A stretch of DNA of 64,000 nucleotides from Streptomyces cathayae (lineage in GTDB: Bacteria > Actinomycetota > Actinomycetes > Streptomycetales > Streptomycetaceae): contig NZ_CP121683.1 of the NCBI RefSeq assembly GCF_029760955.1, positions 85,550-149,549 of the forward strand, written 5' to 3'. The notes beneath the pieces were generated by a model. That model made no database searches, was not told the origin of the DNA, and was given only the letters and a program-made list of their open reading frames with translations. Below are positions 16,577-25,981 of this stretch, piece after piece. The translations under genes were made by a program, and so were the position numbers. The number at the start of each line of letters is the position of its first letter. Within the stretch, counting starts at the first letter, position 1.

Positions 16577-18297
16577 GTGGGCGTGTTTGCCGAGCGCGAG
16601 GGTGCCGTGGCGGGTGGCGCTGGCTGCTGCGCGGTTGAGGTGGTGTTCGAAGCTCTCGGGCGGGTGGGGCCATGAGATGCCCAGGCTGGTCAGGGCGGCG
16701 ATGCGTTCGATGGGCAGTGCGCCTGCGGCGTACAGGGAGCGTTGCTGTCCGATCCATTGTCCGAGGGCCAGGCCGTTTCTGGTGACGTGTTCGCTGGGCA
16801 CGTTCAGGTGTCCGTGCTGGCTGTGGAAGGCCCGGGCGGCGTGCCAGCCGTTGTCCCAGAAGGCGTTGTTGCGGGGTTTGTGGGTGAGCAGTTTCAGGGT
16901 GCGGTTGACTTCTGCGGCACGGTGGGGGCGGGCTGGGACGGGTTGCAGCCGCCGCTTCTTGTGGCTGCTGAAGCGCTCGTGGAGCTTGCTGTCGTAGACG
17001 GCCAGGCCGTTGAAGAAGGCCCAGAAGTCGGAGAAGGCGGAGGACTCCATCGCCTCGTGCAGCTTCTGCCTGGGGGCGAGGTAGACGGGGAGGAAAATCG
17101 AGGCGCGTTTGGCCTGGCCGGGGGGTTTGCGCAGGGCTCGTCCGATGGTCTGTGCGATCTTGACGGGGCTGCGGCAGGGGTCGGCGATGAAGATGCCGTC
17201 GGTGTCGGGGGCGTCGACGCCTTCGCACAGCACCCGCACGCTGGACAGGACGGCGCCGTCATGACGGTCGGCGGCGCTGCCGGGGGTGAGGGGGGAGAAG
17301 TGGGTGAACTCGCGGAGGTAGGCGTGGCGTTGCCAGGGCGGCTGGCCGGTGTACAGGGCGCGTGCCCAGGGGTTGCGGATGCCGGTGTGGTCGGCGAGGG
17401 CGTGGGCGGTTTCGGGCAGGGAGTCGGCGAAGCCGCGGGCGGCGGCAATACGGCCGTGAAAGGTGAGGATGGTGCGGACGTCGTGTTCGGCCATGGCGGT
17501 CAGCAGCATCGCCTGCATCGTTGCCAGACGCAGGCCGTCCAGGTGCGGGGTGGGCCGGTCCGTGTGGAGGACGTCGAGGAGTCCGCGGTCTCGGACTTCG
17601 GGGATGACGAGCTGGTATTCAGCGAGGATGCCGCGCTCGATGGCGTCGGCCAGGCTGAGGTGATAGACGGTGGGGTCGTCCATGGAGGCGAGTCGCACGA
17701 GGCGGGGGTGTGCCTGCCGTGGCCGGGCGGGGATGCGCCAGTTGCGGGGGTTGCGGTCATGTAGAGCCGGTGCGCGGCAGGGACGGCGCGGTCGTCGTGG
17801 ATGAGTCCCCATTGTTTGTCCCAGTTGCCGCTGGTGCGGTGGGCTTCGTCGGCCAGGGCAAAGGCCCACTTGGGCAGGTGGTGGGATTGGTGGGCCCGGA
17901 CCAGTGTGGGCAGGGAGTCGTAGGTGGCGAAGACGGCGGTGCGGCCGCCGCAGGCGACGCGGCTCGCCAGTGCCTGGGGGCTGGAGATGAGCGCGAGATG
18001 GCCGCGAAGCCTGCGGTCGTACACGCCGGGCAGTGAGCACACGCCGATGAGCTGGTCGAAGCCGTCGTCTGCGAGCCAGCGGGCTGCGGTCTGTGTCAGC
18101 AGGTCGAGGGTGGGGACGACCACGAGGACGGGGCCGCGGGGTGCGAAGTGTTCGGCGATGCGCTTGCCGATGAGGGTTTTACCGGTGCCGCAGGCGGCGA
18201 CGATGGTTGCGGCGGGCAGTCGTCGGTGCAGGAGGGCATGCGCTCCCGCTTCGATGGCCTCTTCCTGGTGGGGGCGCAGTTGAGCACGGCCAGACAT
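16577..18297 (-). pseudogene. DEAH-box helicase with HA repeats, 5' part
   Basis: The ATG at 18297 opens a superfamily 2 helicase: RPHQEEAIEAGAHALLHRR, Walker A AACGTGKTLIGK (Lys40), VVVPTLDLLTQTAARW (Ia), LADEAHR (DEAH, motif II) and YMTATP (motif III). Near 17757 the frame shifts by one base; the other frame continues with VLCEGVDAPDTDGIF (motif V) and IAQTIGRALRKPPGQ (motif VI), then the first helicase-associated repeat (AFHSQHGHLNVPSEHV). It is cut at 16577 by the IS3 element and continues at 15246. With corrections it would be about 760 aa. Such HA-domain helicases are common on Streptomyces mobile elements. It is divergent from tniQ across 271 bp. Confidence 0.8.
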
Positions 18298-18568
18298 GCG
18301 GCGCTCCGATTCCCTCTCGGCCGAACTCGGTGCCTGCGGGCCCAGGGGCCGCGTGCTTCTTCCTCGGGGCAGTGTGGCAGGTGCTCCGGCGCTCGGGCGG
18401 TTCCGACCGGAGATGGCCATGGTTGACCTGGTGGGCGCGATATGTGATCAGCGCCGGGGTCGGGCGGGTGCCGGTTTTGTTCAGATGGTTGGTCGGTGGC
18501 GGCCGGCGGGGTTCGGTCGGAGTTAGATGAGGGAGTTGGCCGGCCGGACGCTGCGTGGGGAGGGTGCC

Positions 18569-18788
18569 ATGACGGGGCGGGACCCGTTGTTGGGACGGCG
18601 CCGGATGCACCTGGGTTTGCGGTTTTTGCAAGGAGAGTCGACGGGTTCGTATGTGACCCGGCTGGCCGCCCGCAATCTACGCCCGGTGGAGGCGGTACTG
18701 GCCAGTATGGGCAGCGGCCCGATGCCGGTGGACGCGCAGTACACCGAGATGTATGTCAGCCGGTATGCCCGCGAGCGGCTGGCCAATC
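18569..18788 (+). pseudogene. tniQ: tniQ 5' part, interrupted by IS3
   Basis: From ATG 18569 (AGGG upstream) the frame gives MHLGLRFLQGESTGSYVTRL, the typical TniQ N-terminal pattern in which a GES motif follows a short basic leader, and YTEMYVSRYARERLAN. It ends at 18788, where an IS3 element begins. Removal of the IS and one ATC target copy joins codon AAT-C to TG-GCC and restores a 320-aa frame with the piece at 20071. TniQ/TnsD proteins choose the target site in Tn7-like transposons, so this insertion should disable targeting unless an alternative start in the 3' piece works. Confidence 0.85.
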
Positions 18789-18820
18789 GGGACTGCTGCA
18801 TGATCGGGTGACAGCGGGGT

Positions 18821-19710
18821 TTATGCAGCCAGGGCTGCGGCTGGGGTCATGATGGTCTCGTACTCGACGGGGGTCAATCGGGCCAGGCGTTTCTGGCGCC
18901 GGCGTCGGTGGTAGGTGCGCTCGATCCAGGTCACGATCGCGATCCGCAACTCCTGGCGGGTGGCCCAGGTACGGCGGTCGAGGACGTTGTTCTGCAGCAG
19001 CGCGAAGAAGCTCTCCATGGCCGCGTTGTCGCCGGCGGCACCGACTCTCCCCATCGATCCGATCATGCTGTGACGTGCGAGAACTGCGACGAACTTCCGT
19101 GAGCGAAACTGCGACCCGCGGTCGGAATGCACAATGCATCCTGCGACCTGGTCGCGACGGGCGACGGCGGATTCAAGGGCTCTCACGGCGAGGCTGGACT
19201 TCATCCGGGCATCGATGGAATAGCCCACGATGCGGCCCGAGTAGACGTCCTTGACCGCGCACAGGTACAGCTTGCCCTCGCCGGTGGCGTGTTCGGTGAT
19301 GTCCGTCAGCCACAGCCGGTTCGGCCCGTCGGCGGTGAAGACGCGCCGCACCCGGTCGTCGTGGACCGCAGGGCGGCCTTGACGGTCTTCCCGCGGCCTC
19401 TGCGCTTGCCGAACGCGCTCCACCACTGGTTGTCGCGGCAGATCCGCCAGGCGGTCCGCTCGGCCATCGGCTCACCGGCTGCGCGGGCCTCGTCGAGGAG
19501 GAAGCGGTGGCCGAACTCCGGGTCGTCGCGGTGCGCGTTCAACAGGGCGTTGGCCCGGTATGCCTCGGCCAGCTCGGCATCGGTGACCGGGCAGGCCAGC
19601 CACCGGTAGTAGGGCTGGCGGGTCAGATTGAGTACCCGGCACGTCACCGCCACCGGCACCCGGCAAGGGGCATCGGCGGCGGCCAGCTCGCGGACGAGCG
19701 GGTACATCAT
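18821..19710 (-). pseudogene. IS3 OrfB transposase, one frameshift
   Basis: Begins at ATG 19710, overlapping the OrfA stop. The first frame has LNLTRQPYYRWLACPVTDAE and HRDDPEFGHRFLLDEARAAG. Near 19365 a shift leads into VFTADGPNRLWLTDITEHAT (first Asp), CIVHSDRGSQFRS (second Asp) and GDNAAMESFFALLQNNVLD (Glu), ending at 18821. All catalytic residues exist when the frames are joined. The frameshift is not at the OrfA/OrfB junction, where a programmed one would be expected. Confidence 0.8.
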
Positions 19711-20000
19711 TTTGACGGCAGGTTTGCCTGCGACAAATACGCCGCAGCCCTGCGCAGCACCTCGTTCTCCTGCTCCAGGAGCCGGATGCGCTTGCGGGCC
19801 TCGCGCAGCTCGGCCGACTCACCCGACACTGGTGCGGGCCCGGCGCCCTCCTCGGCGTCGGCGCGGCGCAGCCACTTCGACAGCGTGATCGGGTGGACGC
19901 CGAAGTCGGCGGCGATCTGTTCCAGCGTGACGCCGGGCTCGCGGTTGCGCGCGACCCGCACGACGTCCTCGCGGAACTCCTTCGGATACGGCTTGGGCAC
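19707..20000 (-). CDS. IS3 OrfA
   Basis: 97 aa. KEFREDVVRVARNREPGVTL with VHPITLSKWLRRADAE forms the helix-turn-helix, and LREARKRIRLLEQENEVLRR is the leucine zipper. The stop at 19707 overlaps the start of OrfB by four bases. Confidence 0.88.
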   Translation of the reverse strand: MPKPYPKEFREDVVRVARNREPGVTLEQIAADFGVHPITLSKWLRRADAEEGAGPAPVSGESAELREARKRIRLLEQENEVLRRAAAYLSQANLPSK

Positions 20001-20070
20001 TGCAACATCCTTCCAGGCCGCCTCTCAGCAAGCCAGGTCAGGTGTCACCTGTCCGTGCAGCAGTCCCATC

Positions 20071-20813
20071 TGGCCGGGCGGACCGTGGCAGAGATGCAAA
20101 AGCGCCTGGTGAGTCTGAGCGATGAGTTTCTTATGCCCGCCGGTGCGGTGGAGGACTGGGAATGGCCGTGGGACGCGCGGGCCGGCTACGTCGTCCAGGC
20201 TTGCTCCCTGTGTGCGGCGCAGCGTGGGACCCGCTCTCCGGCGTGGTTGATCCTGCCCGACCCGTGGCATGTGTGTCTGCGTCATCAGCGGTGGACGGAC
20301 AACTCGCGCAGCATCCGGCGTCCCTATATCGATCTCCGTCCTCTGCGTGAGGTCGTGCAGGCTCAGCAGCGTCTGAACCGGGTCGTGAAACGCCTGGGCC
20401 CCGTCGCCGCACGGTGGGTGCAGGCGGACGCGTATTCCATCCTGGCGCACTCCGGCTGTCCGTACAGGCCCGAGAAAGTGAGGCAGTGGAACCAGTTGGC
20501 TGTGGAGTTAGGTGAGCAGCGGGTGCGGCCGCTGGCCCAGTTCGGCTGGCTGGCCCTGCTGACTTGGGATCTGGCCTGGCTGGAAGTACGGCGCCTGAGC
20601 GGTGCGCTGAGCAAAGCCGAGCACCGGGAGTGGCTACCGCGGGTCAGCCGGCGGTACGGCTACAGGTTGGCCGGGCCGTTGGCCATCTGGCACGGTCAGC
20701 ACCGTCCTCTTGCGCACGACTACCTCACGGTGGTGCGCAGCGGTCAGCCACTGAGTAAGTGGATCAGGGACGAGATGAGCAAGGCCACCAGGCACGCGCT
20801 CCCCTCCCCCTGA
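20071..20813 (+). pseudogene. tniQ: tniQ 3' part
   Basis: This resumes the TniQ frame after the IS3 element: LAGRTVAEMQKRLVSLSDEF, then the zinc-finger region CSLCAAQRGTRSPAWLILPD with WHVCLRHQRW, the C-x2-C then C-x2-H arrangement of TniQ proteins, and a helical tail ending at 20813. It is 247 codons long, and the joined protein is 320 aa, a short TniQ rather than a long TnsD type. It lies 300 bp upstream of tnsA on the same strand. Confidence 0.85.
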
Positions 20814-21113
20814 CGTCGCTGGAGGATTCGACGTGCCTTCCCTGGGTGCGGCTGCCCGACTCGATGGACCGGCTGTTCCTCTGACCCCGCTCGGCGGCGG
20901 TGCGTTGTGTGTCATTCTGCGGCGGCCGGGGATCAGCCGGCGCCGCCTGTCGGCCGGCTACGAGGGCGGTAGCAGGCGTTCTGGCGAGATCGCAATCCGG
21001 ACCCACTCGTTCGGGTGAGCCAGACGGCTCCTCCTACCGGGTGGCGCGGCGGACGGGGATGCTGCGTCCTGTGTCCGGGGCGCCCTGGGCACGGTACGGG
21101 TGGAGGGCAGCCG

Positions 21114-21821
21114 ATGGAGGTGCGGGTCCGTCACCGCGACGACCTGGGTCGTGAGCGGCTGGTGTCGGCTGCCGTGCTGCGGGGGACACCGGTGGAGGAA
21201 TGGCCGGTGTTGAACGAGCAACGTCCTTACAAGGGCCGCAAGTCCAAGGTGTCGCGATGGTGGTCGTCAACCACGAAGAAGGACATCCTGTGCCGGTCGA
21301 AGGAGCACGCGTTCGCGGCGATGTTCCTCGACCGCGACCCGGACATTGCCTATCTGGGCGCTGCGTCACTGCAGTTGGAGTACGGGGTGGGTGAGGGCAA
21401 GGTCGTGGTGGAACCGGCTTTTTTGGCCCGTACGGTGGGCGGGCAGCGTGTGTTCTACTTCTACTCCCCCGCCTGGCGGGAGCCGGATGAGCAGGAGTGG
21501 GCAGTGGCGCGGGCCGCGGCCGACGACGCGGGCTGGGAGGTGCGGGCTGCGTACGCGCCGGCAGGTCAGCTGCGCCGCAACGTGTACATCGTCTCCCAGT
21601 TCCGCCACGACGAGTATCCCGATGAGGCGGCGAAGGGTGCCTTGCTGGAGGTGTTCGCGCGGCCGCGGTCCGCAGGTGAGGGGGCCGATGCCGCGGGTCT
21701 GCCCCCGGGCCAGGGCAGGGCCCGTTGCTGGCATCTTCTGTGGACGGGGGCGCTGACCTGCGACTGGGAGCGGCCTTTGACTCCGGACAGCATGGTGTGG
21801 GCCGTCCAGGAGGCGCGGTGA
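21114..21821 (+). CDS. tnsA: TnsA-like transposase endonuclease subunit
   Basis: 235 aa from ATG 21114, preceded by GGAGGG. A frame open from GTG 21015 could add 33 residues but has no family similarity. TnsA cuts the 5' ends of Tn7-like elements. Glu64 in RSKEHAFAAMFLDRDPDIAY fits the first catalytic Glu, and LQLEYGVGEGKVVVEPAFLA aligns with the strand that normally reads PDFLV; here the Asp position is Ala (PAFL, residues 101-104), and the following strand (RVFYFYSP) lacks the expected Lys. The GTGA overlap with tnsB shows coupling. The fold assignment rests mostly on context and this pattern. Confidence 0.78.
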   Translation: MEVRVRHRDDLGRERLVSAAVLRGTPVEEWPVLNEQRPYKGRKSKVSRWWSSTTKKDILCRSKEHAFAAMFLDRDPDIAYLGAASLQLEYGVGEGKVVVEPAFLARTVGGQRVFYFYSPAWREPDEQEWAVARAAADDAGWEVRAAYAPAGQLRRNVYIVSQFRHDEYPDEAAKGALLEVFARPRSAGEGADAAGLPPGQGRARCWHLLWTGALTCDWERPLTPDSMVWAVQEAR

Positions 21822-24208
21822 GTGTCCCGGCCGCGCCGGTGGCGGATCCCCTGCGTTCTGCGCCTGCCGGAGGGGCGGACGGTCTGCGGCCGGGGATGAC
21901 CGTGCGGTGGAAGGCCGGGCGGTATCTGATCGGTGCTGTGCAGGGCACCCTGGTGCACCTGGTCGCCCTGGAGGAGGGCGGGCAGGACGCGCTGGTCGTG
22001 GTCTCGGTCCTTGTCTGTGCCGCGGACTTCGCGGTGCTAGAGGGTGACGGGACGCCGCAGGAGCCTGAGGCGGAGCCGGACTGGGCGGTGCTGAACCGGC
22101 TTGCCGAACATCATCTGAAGCAGATGCGGGACTGGGAGGAACACGTCCGCGAAGTACTGACCGGTCGCCCGGTCGGCTCGCAGGGTGCGTTCGTCCCCCG
22201 CCCGGGCTATGACCCGGCAACGACCACCCGGACCGAGCGCTATGCCCTGAAGGCCACCGAGCTGAAAGCTGTCGGCCTGCGCGGTTCGGTCGCCACGGTG
22301 CAGCGTAAATGCCTGGCCTACGAGAAGCAGGGGCTGCTCGGCCTGGTCGATGAGCGGTGGCTGCGCACCACCGCCCCCTACGGTCGCGTCGACGAGCGGG
22401 TGGTGGAGGTGATCCGCCAGCAGGACAAGGCCCAGGACGGCTTGTCGGTGGGCACGCTCTCACGCCTGCGCACCCAGGTACGTACCGCGCTGCGCCACGC
22501 ATACCCGAACGAGTACAAGGAGTTGATGCCCGCCCGGTCCACCTTCTACGACCTGCTCAAACGCCTGGGGATCTCCCACGCCTCCGCAGCGCCCGCAGGC
22601 AGGGACAAGCAGGGGCCCGAGCCGCCCTACCAGCCGGTCATGGTGTCGCTGCTGGGGGAACGCGTCCAGATCGACTCCACCGGACTGGACGTGGTGGCCC
22701 GCGGGGACGACGGCCGGCCGGTCTCGCTGGAGCTGACCTACGCCATCGACACCCTCAGCCGCACCATCCCGGCCGGGATCGTCGTGCCCAAACGGCCCGG
22801 CCGCAAGAAGGGGCCCGGAAGCCGACGCCGCGGGGGGCGCGGCACCAGGTCCCTGGACGCGGCCCTGCTGCTCGCACAGGCGCTGGCCCCCCTGCCGGCA
22901 CGTCCCGGCTGGTCGCCTCAGGCCCTGGCCGAGAACTCCGACCTGCCCTACGAGCAGATGGCCGCCGGCGATCCCCGCATGGCAGGTGCGGCCGCCCGGC
23001 CGGTGGTGCGCCCCAAGACGGTGGTCGTCGACAACGCCAGGATCTTCAAGGCCCAGCATTTCAAGGACGCGTGCAGCATGCTGAACATCGGCGTGGAGCC
23101 CGCCCGGGAACGCACCGCCGAAGACAAAGCGATCATCGAGCGCACCAACCACTCGATCAAGAACGGATTCTCCCAGTTCGTCGCCGGCTACACCGGCGAC
23201 AGCCTGGCCACGCGCGGGAAGAGGGTCGGGCAGGAGCGGTTGTGGCCGATCAACCGAGTGCAGGAGATGTGGCACGAGTGGGTGGCCACCCACTGGCAGC
23301 AGCATCCACACGAAGGGCTGCGCTCCCCCTTCCTGCCCGGCCTCGTCCTCACACCGAACCAGATGTACGCCGCCGCCGTCGCCACGGAAGGCGCCGTGCC
23401 CCGGCCCGCCACCCCCGACGAGAACCGCAAACTGCTGCTCAACGTGAAGCGGATCGTCACCCGCGAGGGCATCCGGATCGACAACCGCACGTATATCAGC
23501 CACCGCATCAGCGAGTTCAAGAACCGCCACACCGGCATCAAGGGACAGGGCCGCCATTGGTCGGTCTACTACAACCCCTACACACCGGGCCGGGTATGGC
23601 TGTACGACCACACGGCCGAGAAGGACCCGGCCCGCAGCCCGTGGGTGCCGTTCGACTTCAAGTACCAGCATTTGATCAACGATGCCTGGACCCAGTACCT
23701 GTGGGAACGGGCCGCCGACATCGTCGCGGACCGTTGCGGCCGGGAAGGTGGCGAGGAGGAGATCACCCGCGCCGTGGACGAACTGCTGGACCGCGCACGC
23801 AAGGGTCCCTCGCCCAAAGACACTCCGGCCGTCCGTGACGCCGTGCCGGTGGCCGCGTTCGTCCCTCAGCCGGTGGACATCGCCGAGACGCCCTTCAACC
23901 CCTACGCGGGCATCGCCCCGGCCGACCCCGCACGCGTGCCCGCCGCGCCGTCGCTGAACGTCCCCGCCAGGGACCTCTTCCCCGGCCAGCGGACCGTGCC
24001 GGCACCCGTCGAGCCCGACCCGGTCGATCCCGACGACGCACTGCCCCCTGCCGCAGACGGACCTCCGCGCCGTCGCCGCCCCGGCCCCGCGAAGACGCCC
24101 CGTCTGGACGGAGCGGCCGGAGACATCTTCCGCAATCTCGCCGCCGAGCCGCCCTCCCGCGCCGGAGAAGACCCGTCGTCGGCCTCCCCCATCCCGCAGG
24201 AGACCTGA
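21818..24208 (+). CDS. tnsB: TnsB-like DDE transposase (Mu/Tn7 family)
   Basis: 796 aa from GTG 21818 (AGGAGG at 21808-21813), overlapping the tnsA stop. HTH regions come first (KAVGLRGSVATVQRKCLAYE; SVGTLSRLRTQVRTAL). The RNase H catalytic core has Asp286 (RVQIDSTGLD), Asp405 (VVVDNARIF) and Glu441 (KAIIERTNHSIKNGF), with exactly 35 residues between the second Asp and the Glu. The Mu-type C-terminal beta-barrel follows (RIDNRTYISHRISEF; HWSVYYNPYTPGRVWLYD) and then a Pro-rich tail that could contact TnsC. No frameshift is present. It makes the 3' strand cuts and joins. Confidence 0.93.
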   Translation: MSVPAAPVADPLRSAPAGGADGLRPGMTVRWKAGRYLIGAVQGTLVHLVALEEGGQDALVVVSVLVCAADFAVLEGDGTPQEPEAEPDWAVLNRLAEHHLKQMRDWEEHVREVLTGRPVGSQGAFVPRPGYDPATTTRTERYALKATELKAVGLRGSVATVQRKCLAYEKQGLLGLVDERWLRTTAPYGRVDERVVEVIRQQDKAQDGLSVGTLSRLRTQVRTALRHAYPNEYKELMPARSTFYDLLKRLGISHASAAPAGRDKQGPEPPYQPVMVSLLGERVQIDSTGLDVVARGDDGRPVSLELTYAIDTLSRTIPAGIVVPKRPGRKKGPGSRRRGGRGTRSLDAALLLAQALAPLPARPGWSPQALAENSDLPYEQMAAGDPRMAGAAARPVVRPKTVVVDNARIFKAQHFKDACSMLNIGVEPARERTAEDKAIIERTNHSIKNGFSQFVAGYTGDSLATRGKRVGQERLWPINRVQEMWHEWVATHWQQHPHEGLRSPFLPGLVLTPNQMYAAAVATEGAVPRPATPDENRKLLLNVKRIVTREGIRIDNRTYISHRISEFKNRHTGIKGQGRHWSVYYNPYTPGRVWLYDHTAEKDPARSPWVPFDFKYQHLINDAWTQYLWERAADIVADRCGREGGEEEITRAVDELLDRARKGPSPKDTPAVRDAVPVAAFVPQPVDIAETPFNPYAGIAPADPARVPAAPSLNVPARDLFPGQRTVPAPVEPDPVDPDDALPPAADGPPRRRRPGPAKTPRLDGAAGDIFRNLAAEPPSRAGEDPSSASPIPQET

Positions 24209-25290
24209 TGCCCACCACGCACACCTCGCAGAGCCCAGTCACCCTAGATGTGGCCCCGGCCCCCTTGTACCGACTGCTGGATCCCGACCTGCTCTCGACG
24301 CGCGAGGGTCTGATGGACTTCGTGCACCACGAACCCAAGCCCCCGGACCTGGCCGACTGTGCCCCCTCGGGCACGAAACTCCCCGACACCGACGTGCGGA
24401 TGATGTACCACGGAAACCTGCCCTGCGTGAGCACCCCCGACGTGACCCGGGGTCTGCTGGACGCCCGTCGTACTCTGCGCACCAACCGGTTCAGGCGAGT
24501 CGGAAAGCGCATGAGCATGGTCATCGACGGGTGTGCCGGCAAGTCCACCCTGCTGGCGCAGATCGCCCGCGCCTATCAGGGACTGCTGGAGAACGAACGC
24601 CGGCCGGACAGGGAATGGACCCCCGTCGTCTACATCAACGTCCCGCCGCGCCACGAATGCAACCTGGACTGGTCCCTGCCCTTCGCCGACTTCTTCGGCA
24701 TGGACCACACCCTCAACCTCGACAAGCGGACCTACCGCAGCACCGACATGACCGAACCGGTCATCCACACGATGCGGGAGAGCGGCACCTCCCTGATCTG
24801 CATCGACGGGATCGACCGCATCCACAGCAACGACCTGACGAAGGCCTTCGCCTACTTCGACAGCCTGCAGGCCCGTCTGCGCGCCTCCGTCATCTACTGC
24901 GGAAACGGTGCCGTCGACATCGTCGAGGAAGCTCTCCGCCATCGCCGTCACGGCGAACGCCCCGACCAGTCCGAGCAGTTCCGCACCACGCTGCCCGTGA
25001 TGCGGATCCGCCGCATCCCCTTCCACGAGGGACAGCAGGACGCCTGGCGCACCGTCCTGATGGACTACGACAAGAACCTCCGTCTGTACAACCATGTCCC
25101 TGGTGCAGGAAAGCTCCTCGACTTCGACACGGAGCTCCACGCGCGGACCGGCGGCTACATGGACACCCTGGATCAGCTCCTGTGCCAGACCGCTCAGCAG
25201 TCCATCGAGGACGGCACCGAAGCGATCACCCAGGAAGGTCTCGACGACATGGTCGTCGGCCGCGGCGACCTGGAGGACGACTGGGCATAG
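24208..25290 (+). CDS. tnsC: TnsC/TniB-like AAA+ ATPase
   Basis: 360 aa. The ATG shares one base with the tnsB stop (TGATG), with CAGGAG upstream. Walker A is DGCAGKST (Lys112), Walker B is SLICIDGID (Asp200), and a sensor-like YCGNGAVDI follows. The size suits a TnsC-type ATPase that links the target selector (TniQ) to the transposase. It ends the tniQ-tnsA-tnsB-tnsC block. The next genes are on the opposite strand and end at 25536; the 245 bp between hold nothing I can identify. Confidence 0.9.
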   Translation: MPTTHTSQSPVTLDVAPAPLYRLLDPDLLSTREGLMDFVHHEPKPPDLADCAPSGTKLPDTDVRMMYHGNLPCVSTPDVTRGLLDARRTLRTNRFRRVGKRMSMVIDGCAGKSTLLAQIARAYQGLLENERRPDREWTPVVYINVPPRHECNLDWSLPFADFFGMDHTLNLDKRTYRSTDMTEPVIHTMRESGTSLICIDGIDRIHSNDLTKAFAYFDSLQARLRASVIYCGNGAVDIVEEALRHRRHGERPDQSEQFRTTLPVMRIRRIPFHEGQQDAWRTVLMDYDKNLRLYNHVPGAGKLLDFDTELHARTGGYMDTLDQLLCQTAQQSIEDGTEAITQEGLDDMVVGRGDLEDDWA

Positions 25291-25535
25291 GGTCTGCTTC
25301 CGGCAACGCCCGGGCAACCGATATTTGAGCGGCCAGGCGAGGGACGGGGGTTGCTCGCGGTGAGTTCCCAATCCGGCTTCGGGTGCGTGCTGGCAGGGTG
25401 GAGCACCACGAGCGGCGGTAGTGGGTTGGGTTGGCTGTGCGATGGCTGTCGGCGCCGCCGGGCACAGAGGCCAGGGACACAAAGAACCTGTGGCAGCGGC
25501 TCATATCGGTCTGCCCACGGGGCTGATGGTGAGCT

Positions 25536-25981
25536 CTACAGGGGTGACGCGCCGGCTGTGGCAGGTCCAGGCGGTTCCCGTCCAGCGCCCTCCCGGCAGG
25601 CGAAGATCAGCGCGACGACACTGTGGAAGCCGAGCTCAGGATCTTCCGCGAGCTGACGGTAGGTGGCCGTGTCGCGTGCACTGGGGCCGGGAGGCCCGCG
25701 GGATGGGTATGCCATTCACCGACCCAGACGCTGCGGTCGGCCGTGAATGCCTCGTCGGCGAGTATCTGAGCGTGCCCGAGGTCGCGCAGGAAGTACGTAG
25801 GGGTGCGGACGGCGGCAGGTCCGGGGGCCCCGGCGTGGCAGATCGTGACGGTGTATCTGGTGTGGTGTCCGAGCAGGATTCCCCCGGTCTCGGTGGTGTG
25901 GTCGACCGTGTGCAGTTCGGTGGTGATCGCGAGGGCGGCCGGAGCAGTGAGGTGTACGACGGTCACGGGCTGCGGGGTCAT
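25536..25981 (-). CDS. JAB/JAMM deubiquitinase-like protease (Cap3-like)
   Basis: Begins at ATG 25981, overlapping the E1 stop (ATGA). It reads TGGILLGHH with Glu31 before it, then WVGEWHTHP (His91, His93). Near 25680 the frame needs a 1-nt correction; the second frame continues SARDTATYRQLAEDPELGFH, which completes the JAMM signature H-x-H-x7-S-x2-D, and reaches a stop at 25536. About 147 aa. In type II CBASS, Cap3 removes the CD-NTase from its conjugated targets. The protein is a stand-alone domain and is the last gene of the four-gene operon. Confidence 0.8.

Larger units (their letters stand above)
18789..20067 (-). mobile_element. IS3-family element inserted in tniQ
   Basis: The left end GGGACTGCTGCATG (18789 on) and the right end (complement of 20054-20067, GGGACTGCTGCACG) are inverted repeats, and similarity continues inward through GGTGACA. 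The element is flanked by the 3-bp duplication ATC (18786-18788 and 20068-20070). Its genes run on the minus strand. The OrfB frame has one frameshift, so the element may be immobile or the frameshift may be an assembly indel. It is a different IS3 subtype from the one at 15247. Confidence 0.85.

Noticed and set aside
18298..18568. A Tn7-like transposon end upstream of tniQ
   Set aside because: I looked for repeated ~20-bp sites in this gap and after tnsC (25291-25535) and saw only weak GGTTCGGTCGG-like similarities that could be chance.
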